A program made the translations under genes and the position numbers. Source: Sulfurovum sp. (GTDB taxonomy: Bacteria; Campylobacterota; Campylobacteria; Campylobacterales; Sulfurovaceae). Taken from it: a DNA stretch of 5,098 nucleotides. Location: positions 1 to 5,098 of the forward strand of contig JAUXGC010000104.1 of NCBI GenBank assembly GCA_030622375.1, read 5' to 3'. Below are positions 1-5,098 of the stretch, piece after piece. A model generated the notes under the pieces. The model ran no database searches. It saw only the letters and a list, made by a program, of their open reading frames with translations, and was not told the DNA's origin. The first letter of the stretch is position 1; each line of letters begins with the position of its first letter.

Positions 1-359
1 AACTTACAAAAAAAGAACAAGAGCTCCTGATTGTTTTAGGCATAAAACAAGGTACAGACCTCAAATACAAAAAAGCTCTTAGAAGATGGTATAAAGGGGG
101 AGAATCCAAAGGATTTTTTGAAATACAAAAAAAGTTTAGCTCAAAAAATATACAACTTAATAAATTAGAAAAAATACTGACTGACGGTTTGCTCACTGAA
201 CGAAATAACCGTTTCGTTCAGAGAATGGATATTTTACTTCAAAATAAAACAAAATTCTCTTACTTTTTTGCCATAGGTGCTGGTCACCTTGGTGGAAAAT
301 ATGGCATACTAGCACAGTTAAGGGCAAAAGGGTATAAAATAAACAAGGTTCACAAGTAG
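1..359 (+). CDS. TraB/GumN (TIKI-like) family protein, C-terminal part
   Basis: The frame is open from the left edge (first full codon at 3) to a TAG at 357-359, giving 118 visible residues. The start lies outside the window, and no internal start is needed. Near the end are ERN (visible residues 66-68), a hydrophobic strand, then GAGHLGG (92-98) and a closing segment reading LRAKGYKI. This matches the C-terminal signature of TraB/GumN proteins, where a conserved E-R-N stretch is followed by a GxxH motif. The related TIKI proteins are metalloproteases that use GxxH and Glu residues; whether bacterial GumN-type members are proteases is unsettled, and the substrate here is unknown. The visible part has no membrane segment; a signal peptide, if any, would be outside. 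It precedes rpsT by 95 nt on the same strand and shows no functional link to it. Family call is fairly sure, function is not. Confidence 0.82.
   Translation, partial: LTKKEQELLIVLGIKQGTDLKYKKALRRWYKGGESKGFFEIQKKFSSKNIQLNKLEKILTDGLLTERNNRFVQRMDILLQNKTKFSYFFAIGAGHLGGKYGILAQLRAKGYKINKVHK
196..221. repeat. Perfect 10-bp inverted repeat inside the TraB/GumN gene
   Basis: Arms 196-205 (CTGAACGAAA) and 212-221 (TTTCGTTCAG) are exact reverse complements around a 6-nt spacer. The repeat covers the codons of the conserved ERN region. There is no T-run after it on either strand, so it does not look like a terminator. It may simply follow from the codons chosen for conserved residues. Confidence 0.5.
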
Positions 360-378
360 TTTTAATAAATATTTAATC

Positions 379-394
379 TTTTTTTAGCTATTAT
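379..394 (+). promoter_or_regulatory. Putative sigma-70 promoter for rpsT-prfA
   Basis: The 95-nt gap between the TraB/GumN gene and rpsT is AT-rich at its left end. It contains seven consecutive T at 379-385 and a TATTAT hexamer at 389-394, one base from the TATAAT consensus. A T-tract just upstream of the -10 box, with no clear -35 box, is typical of housekeeping promoters described in Campylobacter and Helicobacter. Transcription would start near 400, leaving a leader of about 50 nt before rpsT. This is a pattern match only; no clear terminator hairpin for the upstream gene was seen in the same gap. Confidence 0.4.
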
Positions 395-454
395 TCGCGA
401 ACTAATTTCACTCTATAGACGGGTGGCAACAATATACCTAAAAGGAATTTACCT

Positions 455-724
455 ATGGCACAACATAAATCAGCAAAAAAACGTATTTTGCAAACTGCTG
501 TAAAAACTGAAAGAAACAGATACTACAGAACAAGAATTAAAAACATTACTAAAGCAGTCCATGAGGCTGTAGAGGCAGAAGACAAAACTAAAGCAACAGC
601 GGCATTCGCAGTAGCTAATAAACAGATCCACTCTCTAGTAAGTAAAGGGTTCATCAAAAAAACAACAGCTGCTAGAAAAGTAAGCCGTCTGCACAAAATG
701 ATAAACAAAATAGAAGCTACATAA
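455..724 (+). CDS. rpsT: Small ribosomal subunit protein S20
   Basis: This gene encodes ribosomal protein S20 (bS20), a primary 16S rRNA-binding protein of the 30S subunit. The 89-residue product is close to the usual 85-90. It begins [11 protein letters not shown], the family's N-terminal signature, is rich in Lys and Arg throughout, and has the C-terminal block [14 protein letters not shown], which matches the conserved K-N-T-A-A-R-K-x-S-R-L region. The start is supported by AAGGAA 7 nt upstream of the ATG. The gene lies 95 nt after the TraB/GumN gene and 78 nt before the chosen prfA start; the rpsT-prfA neighbourhood is common in Campylobacterota. In E. coli S20 represses its own translation; nothing in this leader lets me say whether that happens here. 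Confidence 0.97.
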   Translation: MAQHKSAKKRILQTAVKTERNRYYRTRIKNITKAVHEAVEAEDKTKATAAFAVANKQIHSLVSKGFIKKTTAARKVSRLHKMINKIEAT

Positions 725-743
725 GCAGTTTTACTCTTTAAGC

Positions 744-764
744 GGTTGGTCTTTGCGACTAACC
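744..764 (+). terminator. Hairpin between rpsT and prfA, possible weak terminator or attenuator
   Basis: Arms 744-751 (GGTTGGTC) and 757-764 (GACTAACC) form an 8-bp stem with one G-U pair and a 5-nt loop. It starts 19 nt after the rpsT stop and is followed by CTATTTTG, a short broken T-run. As a terminator it is weak, so some transcription probably reads through into prfA. No separate strong promoter for prfA is evident in the remaining 38 nt. It could lower prfA output relative to the far more abundant ribosomal protein. Confidence 0.5.
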
Positions 765-802
765 CTATTTTGATATCTTACAATCCAACACAAAGAACGC
801 CT

Positions 803-1870
803 ATGTTCAAAGAAAAACTTCAACCCTTCATCAATAGACACAACGAAATTACCAAACTTCTAAGTTCTCCGGATATTGCCAGTGACATTTCTAGGATGAC
901 AGAACTCAGCAAAGAGCAGTCAGGACTTAGCCATATTGTAGAAAAAGCAAACCTGTATATAGAAACCTCGGGTGCCATAGAAGAAAATAAAGAACTTCTT
1001 GGAGATGCTGAACTGGGTGATCTTGCAAAAGAGGAACTCTTAGAGCTGGAACCTATGCTTCCTGCACTGGAGAGTGAAATAAAGATACTTATGCTTCCAA
1101 AAGACAGGAATGATGACAAAAATATTTTACTCGAACTGAGAGCAGGTGCGGGGGGAGATGAAGCGGCACTGTTTGTTGCAGATATTTTCCGAATGTATTC
1201 CCGCTATGCAGAGCAGGCAGGATGGAAAATGGAGATCATAAGTAGCAGTGACGGTACCTCAGGTGGATATAAAGAGCTCATCGCACAGATCTCTGGAGAA
1301 GGTGTCTATGCTGTACTTAAATACGAGGGTGGCATACATCGTGTACAACGTGTACCAGATACAGAAACACAAGGGCGTGTGCATACTTCAGCCATTACTG
1401 TAGCCGTCATACCTGAAGTAGATGATGTAGAGGTAGATCTCAAGCCAAATGACATCAAAATGGACGTATATCGCTCAAGTGGCTGTGGAGGTCAATCTGT
1501 TAACACTACTGACTCTGCAGTGCGCTTAACACACATTCCTACAGGAATCGTAGCTGCCATTCAAGATGAAAAGTCACAACATAAAAATAAAGCCAAGGCG
1601 ATGAAAGTACTTAAAGCAAGAGTCTATGAAGCAGAACTTCAAAAACAACTCGATGAAACTTCAAGCCAAAGAAAACTTCAAGTAGGTACTGGTTCACGTT
1701 CTGAAAAGATACGTACCTATAACTATCCACAGAATAGACTCACAGACCACCGTATAGGATTAACACTTTATGCTTTGGATGACATCATGAACAATGGAAA
1801 CCTAAAACTTGTATTTGAACCACTCATGGCACATGCAAGAACTGAGGCTATATCAGAGGCAGGATTGTAG
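803..1870 (+). CDS. prfA: Peptide chain release factor 1 (RF1)
   Basis: RF1 recognises UAA and UAG in the ribosomal A site and triggers release of the finished protein. From the ATG at 803 the product has 355 residues, normal for RF1. Visible motifs are [10 protein letters not shown] (about 112-121), the PxT codon-recognition tripeptide as PDT (185-187) followed by QGRVHTSA, and the catalytic GGQ (229-231) followed by [12 protein letters not shown]. The PxT form separates it from RF2, which has SPF. The GGQ Gln is normally methylated by PrmC. The frame extends upstream to a TTG at 746, but that would add 19 non-family residues and begin inside the rpsT-prfA hairpin; MFKEKLQPF at 803 fits the family start. 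Its ribosome binding site is weak (AAAGAA). The stop codon lies in the loop of a hairpin shared with the convergent sox genes. Confidence 0.96.
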   Translation: MFKEKLQPFINRHNEITKLLSSPDIASDISRMTELSKEQSGLSHIVEKANLYIETSGAIEENKELLGDAELGDLAKEELLELEPMLPALESEIKILMLPKDRNDDKNILLELRAGAGGDEAALFVADIFRMYSRYAEQAGWKMEIISSSDGTSGGYKELIAQISGEGVYAVLKYEGGIHRVQRVPDTETQGRVHTSAITVAVIPEVDDVEVDLKPNDIKMDVYRSSGCGGQSVNTTDSAVRLTHIPTGIVAAIQDEKSQHKNKAKAMKVLKARVYEAELQKQLDETSSQRKLQVGTGSRSEKIRTYNYPQNRLTDHRIGLTLYALDDIMNNGNLKLVFEPLMAHARTEAISEAGL

Positions 1871-1885
1871 TCCTACCTCTGATAT
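1850..1885. terminator. Convergent hairpin between prfA and the sox genes, candidate bidirectional terminator
   Basis: Arms 1850-1864 and 1871-1885 pair over 15 positions with one exception (1860 against 1875), around a 6-nt loop TTGTAG. The exception is a C-A mismatch in the + strand RNA but a G-U pair in the - strand RNA, so the structure is stronger in the sox transcript. The prfA stop codon TAG (1868-1870) is in the loop, and the soxH stop is 3 nt past the right arm. Neither side has a good T-run, so it may act with Rho or as a 3'-end protector rather than as a classical intrinsic terminator. Confidence 0.6.
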
Positions 1886-1888
1886 CAA

Positions 1889-2824
1889 TTATTCCAACAT
1901 CTCTAATTCATCAAAAGCAGAACTAACATTGCGGGGATTTAGTATCTCATACATCGCCTTGTCTTTAAACTCTTTTAGTATTACAACCTCATTTATCTCT
2001 GTTGCCTCAACATCATTCTCTATCGCCTCAAGCACTCTACTCTTTAGTAATTTAAAATAGAGTTTTGACTCATCCATTGCCGTTTTATCAACAATAAACC
2101 CATGCCCAGGTATCATAATATCCCACGCTAACTTCTCCATCATCTCTAGAGCTTTAATTTGTCCCATAACACTACCATCTCTTCCTGATGTTATTCTCCC
2201 ATTCATCACAAGATCACCGGCGAAAAGTATCTTCCTCTCCGGCATATAGACAATAATATCATTATCGGTATGTGCTTTAATCTCTATAGGGATAATATCA
2301 AATTTTTCTCCGCCCAACTCCAAGCTAAACCTTTTATTTATCGTCTTGTCAAGCTTGACTATGTGCGTATCTTTAATGGCACTCTTTGGCAAGATAGCAT
2401 GCATTCTTGTTGGAACACCCTCTTGATATTCGCTGTTAATACTCTCTGGTCCGATAAGTGTTGCATTAAACTCTTTTTTGTAGAAATTGTTTCCTAACCA
2501 ATGATCATCATGCTCATGAGTATTAATAACATACTTCACAGGAAGCTTCTCTATTTTACTCATAACATTGTATGCCTGAAGAGCATATTGATACGATGGG
2601 CCAGTATCCAGCACTAAGTATCCATCTTTTGTTTTTACATAGCAGGTATTTACCATATTCCCAGCATTCTCTTTTGTAGGTTTCTCTATCGCTCCAAAAA
2701 AGCACCACAAATTGGTAGAAACTTTTTTAGGTGAGAGTTTATAATCAAATGCTTTTTCTGTATTAGCGGTAAGCAATGTAAGAGCTAAAGCAACTGCCAT
2801 GCCCCACAATATTGTATGTTTCAT
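1889..2824 (-). CDS. soxH: Periplasmic metallo-beta-lactamase-fold hydrolase, SoxH-like
   Basis: The 311-residue product starts with a Lys-containing N-terminus and a hydrophobic stretch (about 5-20), a likely signal peptide cut near residue 20-23. The metal-binding set of the metallo-beta-lactamase fold is complete: THEHDDH with H103, H105, D107 and H108, then H185 in AHTDND, D204 in FAGD and H241 in PGHG. VLDTG (71-75) is the usual strand before the active site. A di-metal (probably zinc) hydrolase is therefore expected. SoxH proteins of this fold sit in thiosulfate oxidation clusters and are exported; their substrate is not established, and thiol-ester or persulfide-type substrates are only a guess. 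The start overlaps the MOSC stop as ATGA, which indicates translational coupling. It is the last gene of the run. The soxH name rests on fold plus context; a generic metallohydrolase is the alternative. Confidence 0.85.
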   Translation of the reverse strand: MKHTILWGMAVALALTLLTANTEKAFDYKLSPKKVSTNLWCFFGAIEKPTKENAGNMVNTCYVKTKDGYLVLDTGPSYQYALQAYNVMSKIEKLPVKYVINTHEHDDHWLGNNFYKKEFNATLIGPESINSEYQEGVPTRMHAILPKSAIKDTHIVKLDKTINKRFSLELGGEKFDIIPIEIKAHTDNDIIVYMPERKILFAGDLVMNGRITSGRDGSVMGQIKALEMMEKLAWDIMIPGHGFIVDKTAMDESKLYFKLLKSRVLEAIENDVEATEINEVVILKEFKDKAMYEILNPRNVSSAFDELEMLE

Positions 2825-3264
2825 TTTATCTTCCCATATATAACGTGTGAATCCTTATAAATAGTACCTGCCTTAACTACTTTTGCGAATACGCCTCTGT
2901 CATTTTTTAATAATTTTGGCAAGGCACTATCTACTTCTGCCAAGCTTTTACATAGTGTACAACGTTGACTTGTCTGCAGTATAACCTCTCCTATCTGTAT
3001 CTGAAAATTTTGTGGAAATTCATAGGGATTAAAGTCAACAACTATGTTCTCTCCAAGCTCTCCATAATCTATATAAATAGAACGCTCTTTTGCCAGCCTA
3101 TAGCTAGCTTCCGATGTTATAAGCACGGACCTCTCTACATCTTTACCGTAGAACTTATCATTTAAGACACCATTTAAATCCAACGAGAGCTGCGACTGTT
3201 CAACTCTCCCTTTTTTTCCAGACTCAGATATAAATAGTTTTAAAATTTTTCCTCTATTTTGCAT
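2821..3264 (-). CDS. MOSC-domain protein
   Basis: The product has 147 residues from the chosen start and no signal peptide, so it is probably cytoplasmic. Features of the MOSC (molybdenum cofactor sulfurase C-terminal) domain are visible: GVLNDKFYGKD (32-42) followed by strand RSVLIT (45-50), LGENI (70-74), and IGEVILQTSQRCTLC (91-105) with the Cys region (C102, C105) where the family keeps a conserved Cys. MOSC domains bind molybdenum cofactor or carry sulfur on that Cys, as in MOSC proteins YiiM and mARC. An upstream ATG at 3294 exists, but AGGAG at 3272-3276 lies 7 nt before the ATG at 3264, which decides the start. The gene overlaps the previous one by 11 nt and soxH by 4 nt. The sox setting suggests service to a molybdenum enzyme such as SoxCD, or cytoplasmic sulfur transfer; both are inference. 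Confidence 0.85.
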   Translation of the reverse strand: MQNRGKILKLFISESGKKGRVEQSQLSLDLNGVLNDKFYGKDVERSVLITSEASYRLAKERSIYIDYGELGENIVVDFNPYEFPQNFQIQIGEVILQTSQRCTLCKSLAEVDSALPKLLKNDRGVFAKVVKAGTIYKDSHVIYGKIK

Positions 3265-3727
3265 CTTCGGTCTCCTGCAAGAACCAACACTCAACCACTC
3301 TTGTGAGCCTAGCCTCTTTTCGTCTACTGAAATGATTATTTAGCTCAAATGTTTTTTTGCCATAGTTCTCTTTATACTCTTTGATGAACTCAGCATATCT
3401 TTTTTCATTTATTGCAGATATTTCAAATATGGCGATATCATATCTGTCACCATTTTTCTCCACACTTTTCTCTTCTAGTGCAGAAAGATTTATCCCACCA
3501 TATCGTTCATCTGGATTTTTGTTAAAGTTCATCTCTAGATTTGTTCTAAGTGTTACAAATAGATTCATAAACTGTCCTATAGGTATCTCAAGAGCATGGA
3601 TGATAACAGCGCTCTTATCATCATACCCCCAACCTCCAGATATATCTAGCTCTACTTCAAAAAGATTTTTAACAACTTTTTGGATATTCTCCACTTTTTC
3701 CAGCTCTTTAAACTCTAGATTACTCAT
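3254..3727 (-). CDS. Unrecognised 157-residue protein in the sox operon
   Basis: I do not recognise this family. From the ATG at 3727 the product has 157 residues, is charged, lacks a signal peptide or membrane segment, and is probably cytoplasmic. Visible points are a motif GGWGYDD (31-37), a hydrophobic strand-like stretch VIIHALEIPIG (41-51), RYGGINL (75-81), a stretch DIAIFEISAINE (97-108), a Lys/Glu-rich probable helix, a basic patch FSRRKEARLTR (133-143), and a single Cys (C147) near the C-terminus. An ATG at 3751 would add eight residues; 3727 is preferred because GGAG (3738-3741) lies 10 nt upstream and the added residues look unlike a conserved start. It overlaps the thioredoxin gene by 8 nt and the MOSC gene by 11 nt, so it is made together with both. 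That coupling implies a role in sulfur oxidation or cofactor handling, not a specific activity. Confidence 0.8.
   Translation of the reverse strand: MSNLEFKELEKVENIQKVVKNLFEVELDISGGWGYDDKSAVIIHALEIPIGQFMNLFVTLRTNLEMNFNKNPDERYGGINLSALEEKSVEKNGDRYDIAIFEISAINEKRYAEFIKEYKENYGKKTFELNNHFSRRKEARLTRVVECWFLQETEDAK
3272..3276 (-). promoter_or_regulatory. Ribosome binding site that sets the MOSC gene start
   Basis: Read on the - strand this is AGGAG, 7 nt before the ATG at 3264, an ideal spacing. The alternative ATG at 3294 lies upstream of this site and would put the site inside the coding region. The site sits within the last codons of the preceding gene, so its use is probably coupled to that gene's translation. 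Confidence 0.7.
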
Positions 3728-4208
3728 CTTTTTTAAACTCCAGATTTTCATTAAATTCTTCTATAGATACTTCTTTATAACTTTTTGAGGTAATATATTT
3801 CAATTCAATTAAAAATTCATCAATATTTCTATACCCTATAAAACCATAAACTACTTCACTATTTTGATTCATAAAGAGTGTGGCAGGTACTGCAACAGCA
3901 CCTATATGGTCGGCAAACTCTTTTTTATTTCCTCTAAACTCTTTATATACTACTGTACCTTCTTCTCTTATATCTATATCAAGCAGAATAAAATATTTTT
4001 TCAGTATATTTAAAATATTTTTATCTTGAAAATTTTGACTTACCATACGTCTGCAGTATGAACAGTTGGGAGAGTGTACAAAAATGAGTATTTTCTTACT
4101 ATTTTCTTTAGCTTGATTTAGCAATTTATTAACATCAATATCACCTGCATTCCCCGTAGTGAATAAAAATGATATGGCTATTAATATTTTTACTATATTT
4201 TGCATCAT
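3720..4208 (-). CDS. Periplasmic thioredoxin-fold protein, SoxW-like
   Basis: The 162-residue product begins with a hydrophobic signal peptide (about 5-17) with a likely cleavage site after TGNA (residue 21). The mature part has the thioredoxin fold: strand ILIFVHSP (40-47), the redox pair C49-S-Y-C52, and the cis-proline in AVPAT (P108) followed by strand LFM. The motif matches the SoxW/thioredoxin-like family (DUF255/thioredoxin_2 style) rather than DsbA, which usually has CPHC. SoxW proteins in sox clusters are thought to keep SoxY or other periplasmic thiols reduced, receiving electrons from a membrane transporter such as SoxV or CcdA; none is visible here. No Shine-Dalgarno sequence precedes either of the tandem ATG codons (4208 and 4205), and a hairpin ends 12 nt upstream. 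It overlaps the next gene by 8 nt. A generic periplasmic thioredoxin is the alternative name. Confidence 0.88.
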   Translation of the reverse strand: MMQNIVKILIAISFLFTTGNAGDIDVNKLLNQAKENSKKILIFVHSPNCSYCRRMVSQNFQDKNILNILKKYFILLDIDIREEGTVVYKEFRGNKKEFADHIGAVAVPATLFMNQNSEVVYGFIGYRNIDEFLIELKYITSKSYKEVSIEEFNENLEFKKDE

Positions 4209-4220
4209 AATGTTTTAGAA

Positions 4221-4246
4221 GACAAAAGAGTTTAAGCTCTCTTGTC
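4221..4246 (-). other. Hairpin between the rhodanese and thioredoxin genes
   Basis: On the - strand, arms 4246-4237 (GACAAGAGAG) and 4230-4221 (CTCTTTTGTC) form a 10-bp stem with one G-U pair and a 6-nt loop CTTAAA. In the + strand RNA the same position would be an A-C mismatch, so the structure is intact only in the direction of the sox transcript. It begins 7 nt after the rhodanese stop codon. The following bases (TTCTAAAAC) are not a proper T-run, so a strong intrinsic terminator is unlikely. Partial termination, an RNA processing or stability element, or control of thioredoxin translation are all possible. Confidence 0.6.
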
Positions 4247-4253
4247 TCATAGA

Positions 4254-4793
4254 CTATAAAGCCTCATTCGCTGTTAATATACAGTTTTTATACTTGTCAT
4301 CACACTTGTACACAGCATCGAAAATAAATACTCTCTCAGCCAAATCATCATCAAGTGTGGTTCTAGCATTGATTGATTTCATTCCTTTTCTGCACTGAAA
4401 TACGATGAGTCCATCTTTTGGTAACTTTGAGAGATCCATTTTCTCAGTTTCATCATCAAAGGTAATATTTATTGCACCCTTAATATGTTCAGCATTATAT
4501 CTCTCTTCAGTTCTTAAATCAACAATTGTAATATTTTCAGGAAGTGGGTTACCGCTATTAATGAGCTCTGTAAACCAGTACTGGTCAAGTTGTCCTTCTT
4601 CAATGGCTTCATCCATATCATCACCAAGCACATATATCTCTGCACCTGCTATAGTTACTTTTTCAAACTCTGGCATATACTCTGCTTTTTTAGCTGGCTC
4701 TTCCACTTTCACTATTTCCTGTTTTAGAGTGGCTGCGTCATTCGCAAAAAGCAAACCTGTCAAAGTAGAAAGAGCTATAATAATTTTTTTCAT
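4254..4793 (-). CDS. Periplasmic rhodanese-like domain protein
   Basis: The 179-residue product begins with a signal peptide (MKKIIIALSTLTGLLFAND, cut probably near residue 17). A Lys/Glu-rich linker (about 20-45) leads to a single rhodanese domain: IVDLRTEERYNAEHIKGAINI (90-110), then the active-site loop C134-R-K-G-M-K-S140, a normal CxxGxxS/T loop with the persulfide-forming Cys present. Rhodaneses move sulfane sulfur from donors such as thiosulfate to thiol acceptors, so a periplasmic member beside soxZ is a plausible sulfur-transfer helper of the Sox system; its real partner is unknown. Two further cysteines, C164 and C171, lie near the C-terminus and may form a disulfide, a possible target for the thioredoxin encoded next. 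The start is firm: AAGGAG lies 5 nt before the ATG, just after the soxZ stop, with only 10 nt between genes. Confidence 0.9.
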   Translation of the reverse strand: MKKIIIALSTLTGLLFANDAATLKQEIVKVEEPAKKAEYMPEFEKVTIAGAEIYVLGDDMDEAIEEGQLDQYWFTELINSGNPLPENITIVDLRTEERYNAEHIKGAINITFDDETEKMDLSKLPKDGLIVFQCRKGMKSINARTTLDDDLAERVFIFDAVYKCDDKYKNCILTANEAL

Positions 4794-4803
4794 AAGAACT
4801 CCT

Positions 4804-5098
4804 TTACTTAATTTTAACTTCTTCAGTTTTAGTATTATCTTTTCTATCTGTCCAAGTCACAATAAACGTATCGCCTTTTTTAAACTCATCACCTTTAAAT
4901 TCAAATTTAAAGATAGGGTTTTTAGATAAGAACTGACTCGTAGAGATATCGATTACTACTTTATCATTTACAGTACCAGAGATATGAGTGATAAAATTTG
5001 CATTTTCTCTATCCCCTGTTTTCTTTTCTGCCTGGTTATATGTTGACATCTCATGCTTAGCCATCATTTTTACTTTAACTACATTATTTTTTAATTTA
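4804..5098 (-). CDS. soxZ: Sulfur carrier complex protein SoxZ, 5' end cut by window edge
   Basis: SoxZ partners SoxY; in the periplasmic SoxYZ complex, SoxY carries sulfur intermediates on a C-terminal Cys while SoxZ supports the fold and interaction with SoxA, SoxB and SoxCD. The visible 97 residues show the SoxZ pattern: VVKVKMMAKHEM (matching the conserved VKT-LISHPMETG strand), NFITHISGTVNDKVVID, FLSKNPIFKFEFKG and the closing GDTFIVTWTDRKDNTKTEEVKIK-type strand pair, abbreviated here as TWTD and KTEEV. SoxZ is about 100 residues, so only a few to about ten N-terminal residues are missing. The frame stays open to the right edge. An ATG at 5067 falls inside the conserved strand and is not the true start. 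SoxY and other core sox genes would be expected just outside the window. No signal peptide is expected, since SoxYZ is exported through SoxY. Confidence 0.9.
   Translation of the reverse strand, partial: KLKNNVVKVKMMAKHEMSTYNQAEKKTGDRENANFITHISGTVNDKVVIDISTSQFLSKNPIFKFEFKGDEFKKGDTFIVTWTDRKDNTKTEEVKIK

Noticed and set aside
62..136. Repeated AAATACAAAAAA in the TraB/GumN gene (63-74 and 120-131)
   Set aside because: Two copies of a low-complexity A-rich string in lysine-rich coding sequence; nothing points to a regulatory repeat.
366..377. AT palindrome TAAATATTTA followed by seven T as a terminator of the TraB/GumN gene
   Set aside because: The palindrome is made only of A-T pairs and has no loop, so it would not form a stable hairpin; the T-run fits a promoter element better.
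746..802. Possible N-terminal extension of RF1 starting at a TTG
   Set aside because: It begins inside the rpsT-prfA hairpin, adds 19 residues not found in RF1 proteins, and a family-like start (MFKEKLQPF) exists at 803.
820..1119. Open frame of 99 codons on the - strand within prfA
   Set aside because: It lies fully opposite RF1, and its Ser-rich translation has no family signature.
3381..3788. Open frame of 135 codons on the + strand opposite the unrecognised gene
   Set aside because: The opposite strand has better coding character, operon overlaps and ribosome binding sites; this frame is Ser/Phe-rich and has none of these. Because the opposite gene is itself unrecognised, this rejection is slightly less certain than the others.
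4248..4260. TATAGT on the - strand at the rhodanese stop codon as a promoter for the thioredoxin gene
   Set aside because: One -10-like hexamer overlapping a stop codon, without an upstream T-tract, is too weak in AT-rich DNA, and transcription would start inside the hairpin.
4405..4929. Open frame of 174 codons on the + strand opposite the rhodanese and soxZ genes
   Set aside because: It is antisense to two well supported genes, its Ser/Phe/Ile-rich translation is typical of a mirrored frame, and it has no recognisable motif.

Overview
The window looks like chromosomal DNA from a sulfur-oxidising member of the Campylobacterota (Epsilonproteobacteria), most like the Sulfurimonas/Sulfurovum group. 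This is inferred from the low-GC, A/T-rich coding style, from adjacent rpsT and prfA genes (an arrangement I recall from Helicobacter and Campylobacter), and from a set of Sox (thiosulfate oxidation) genes. No species-level claim is possible from sequence reading alone.

Left part, + strand (1-1870): the 3' end of a TraB/GumN-family gene, an AT-rich gap with a plausible promoter, rpsT (ribosomal protein S20), a short gap holding a hairpin, and prfA (peptide chain release factor 1). The last two are ordinary translation genes.

Right part, - strand (5098 down to 1889): six genes in one direction, probably the distal end of a sox operon whose promoter lies beyond the right edge. In order of transcription they are soxZ (5' end cut by the window edge), a secreted rhodanese-like protein, a secreted SoxW-like thioredoxin, an unrecognised 157-residue cytoplasmic protein, a MOSC-domain protein and a secreted SoxH-like metallo-beta-lactamase-fold protein. 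The last four overlap by 8, 11 and 4 nt, which suggests tight translational coupling. A 45-nt gap with a hairpin separates the rhodanese gene from the thioredoxin gene and is the only real internal break.

How they fit together: SoxYZ carries sulfur intermediates on a SoxY cysteine in the periplasm. The rhodanese, thioredoxin and metallohydrolase all carry signal peptides, so they could handle sulfane sulfur or keep carrier thiols in the right state in the same compartment. The MOSC protein and the unknown protein have no signal peptide. The MOSC protein may serve the molybdenum enzyme SoxCD, often encoded in such clusters but not visible here; that is inference.

The two gene blocks converge at 1871-1888, where a 15-bp hairpin carries the prfA stop codon in its loop. 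There are no tRNAs, rRNAs, CRISPR arrays, insertion sequences or other clear mobile elements. No gene-free stretch exceeds 300 bases. The parts of most interest are the unrecognised gene, the MOSC gene in a sox context, and the two strand-asymmetric hairpins.
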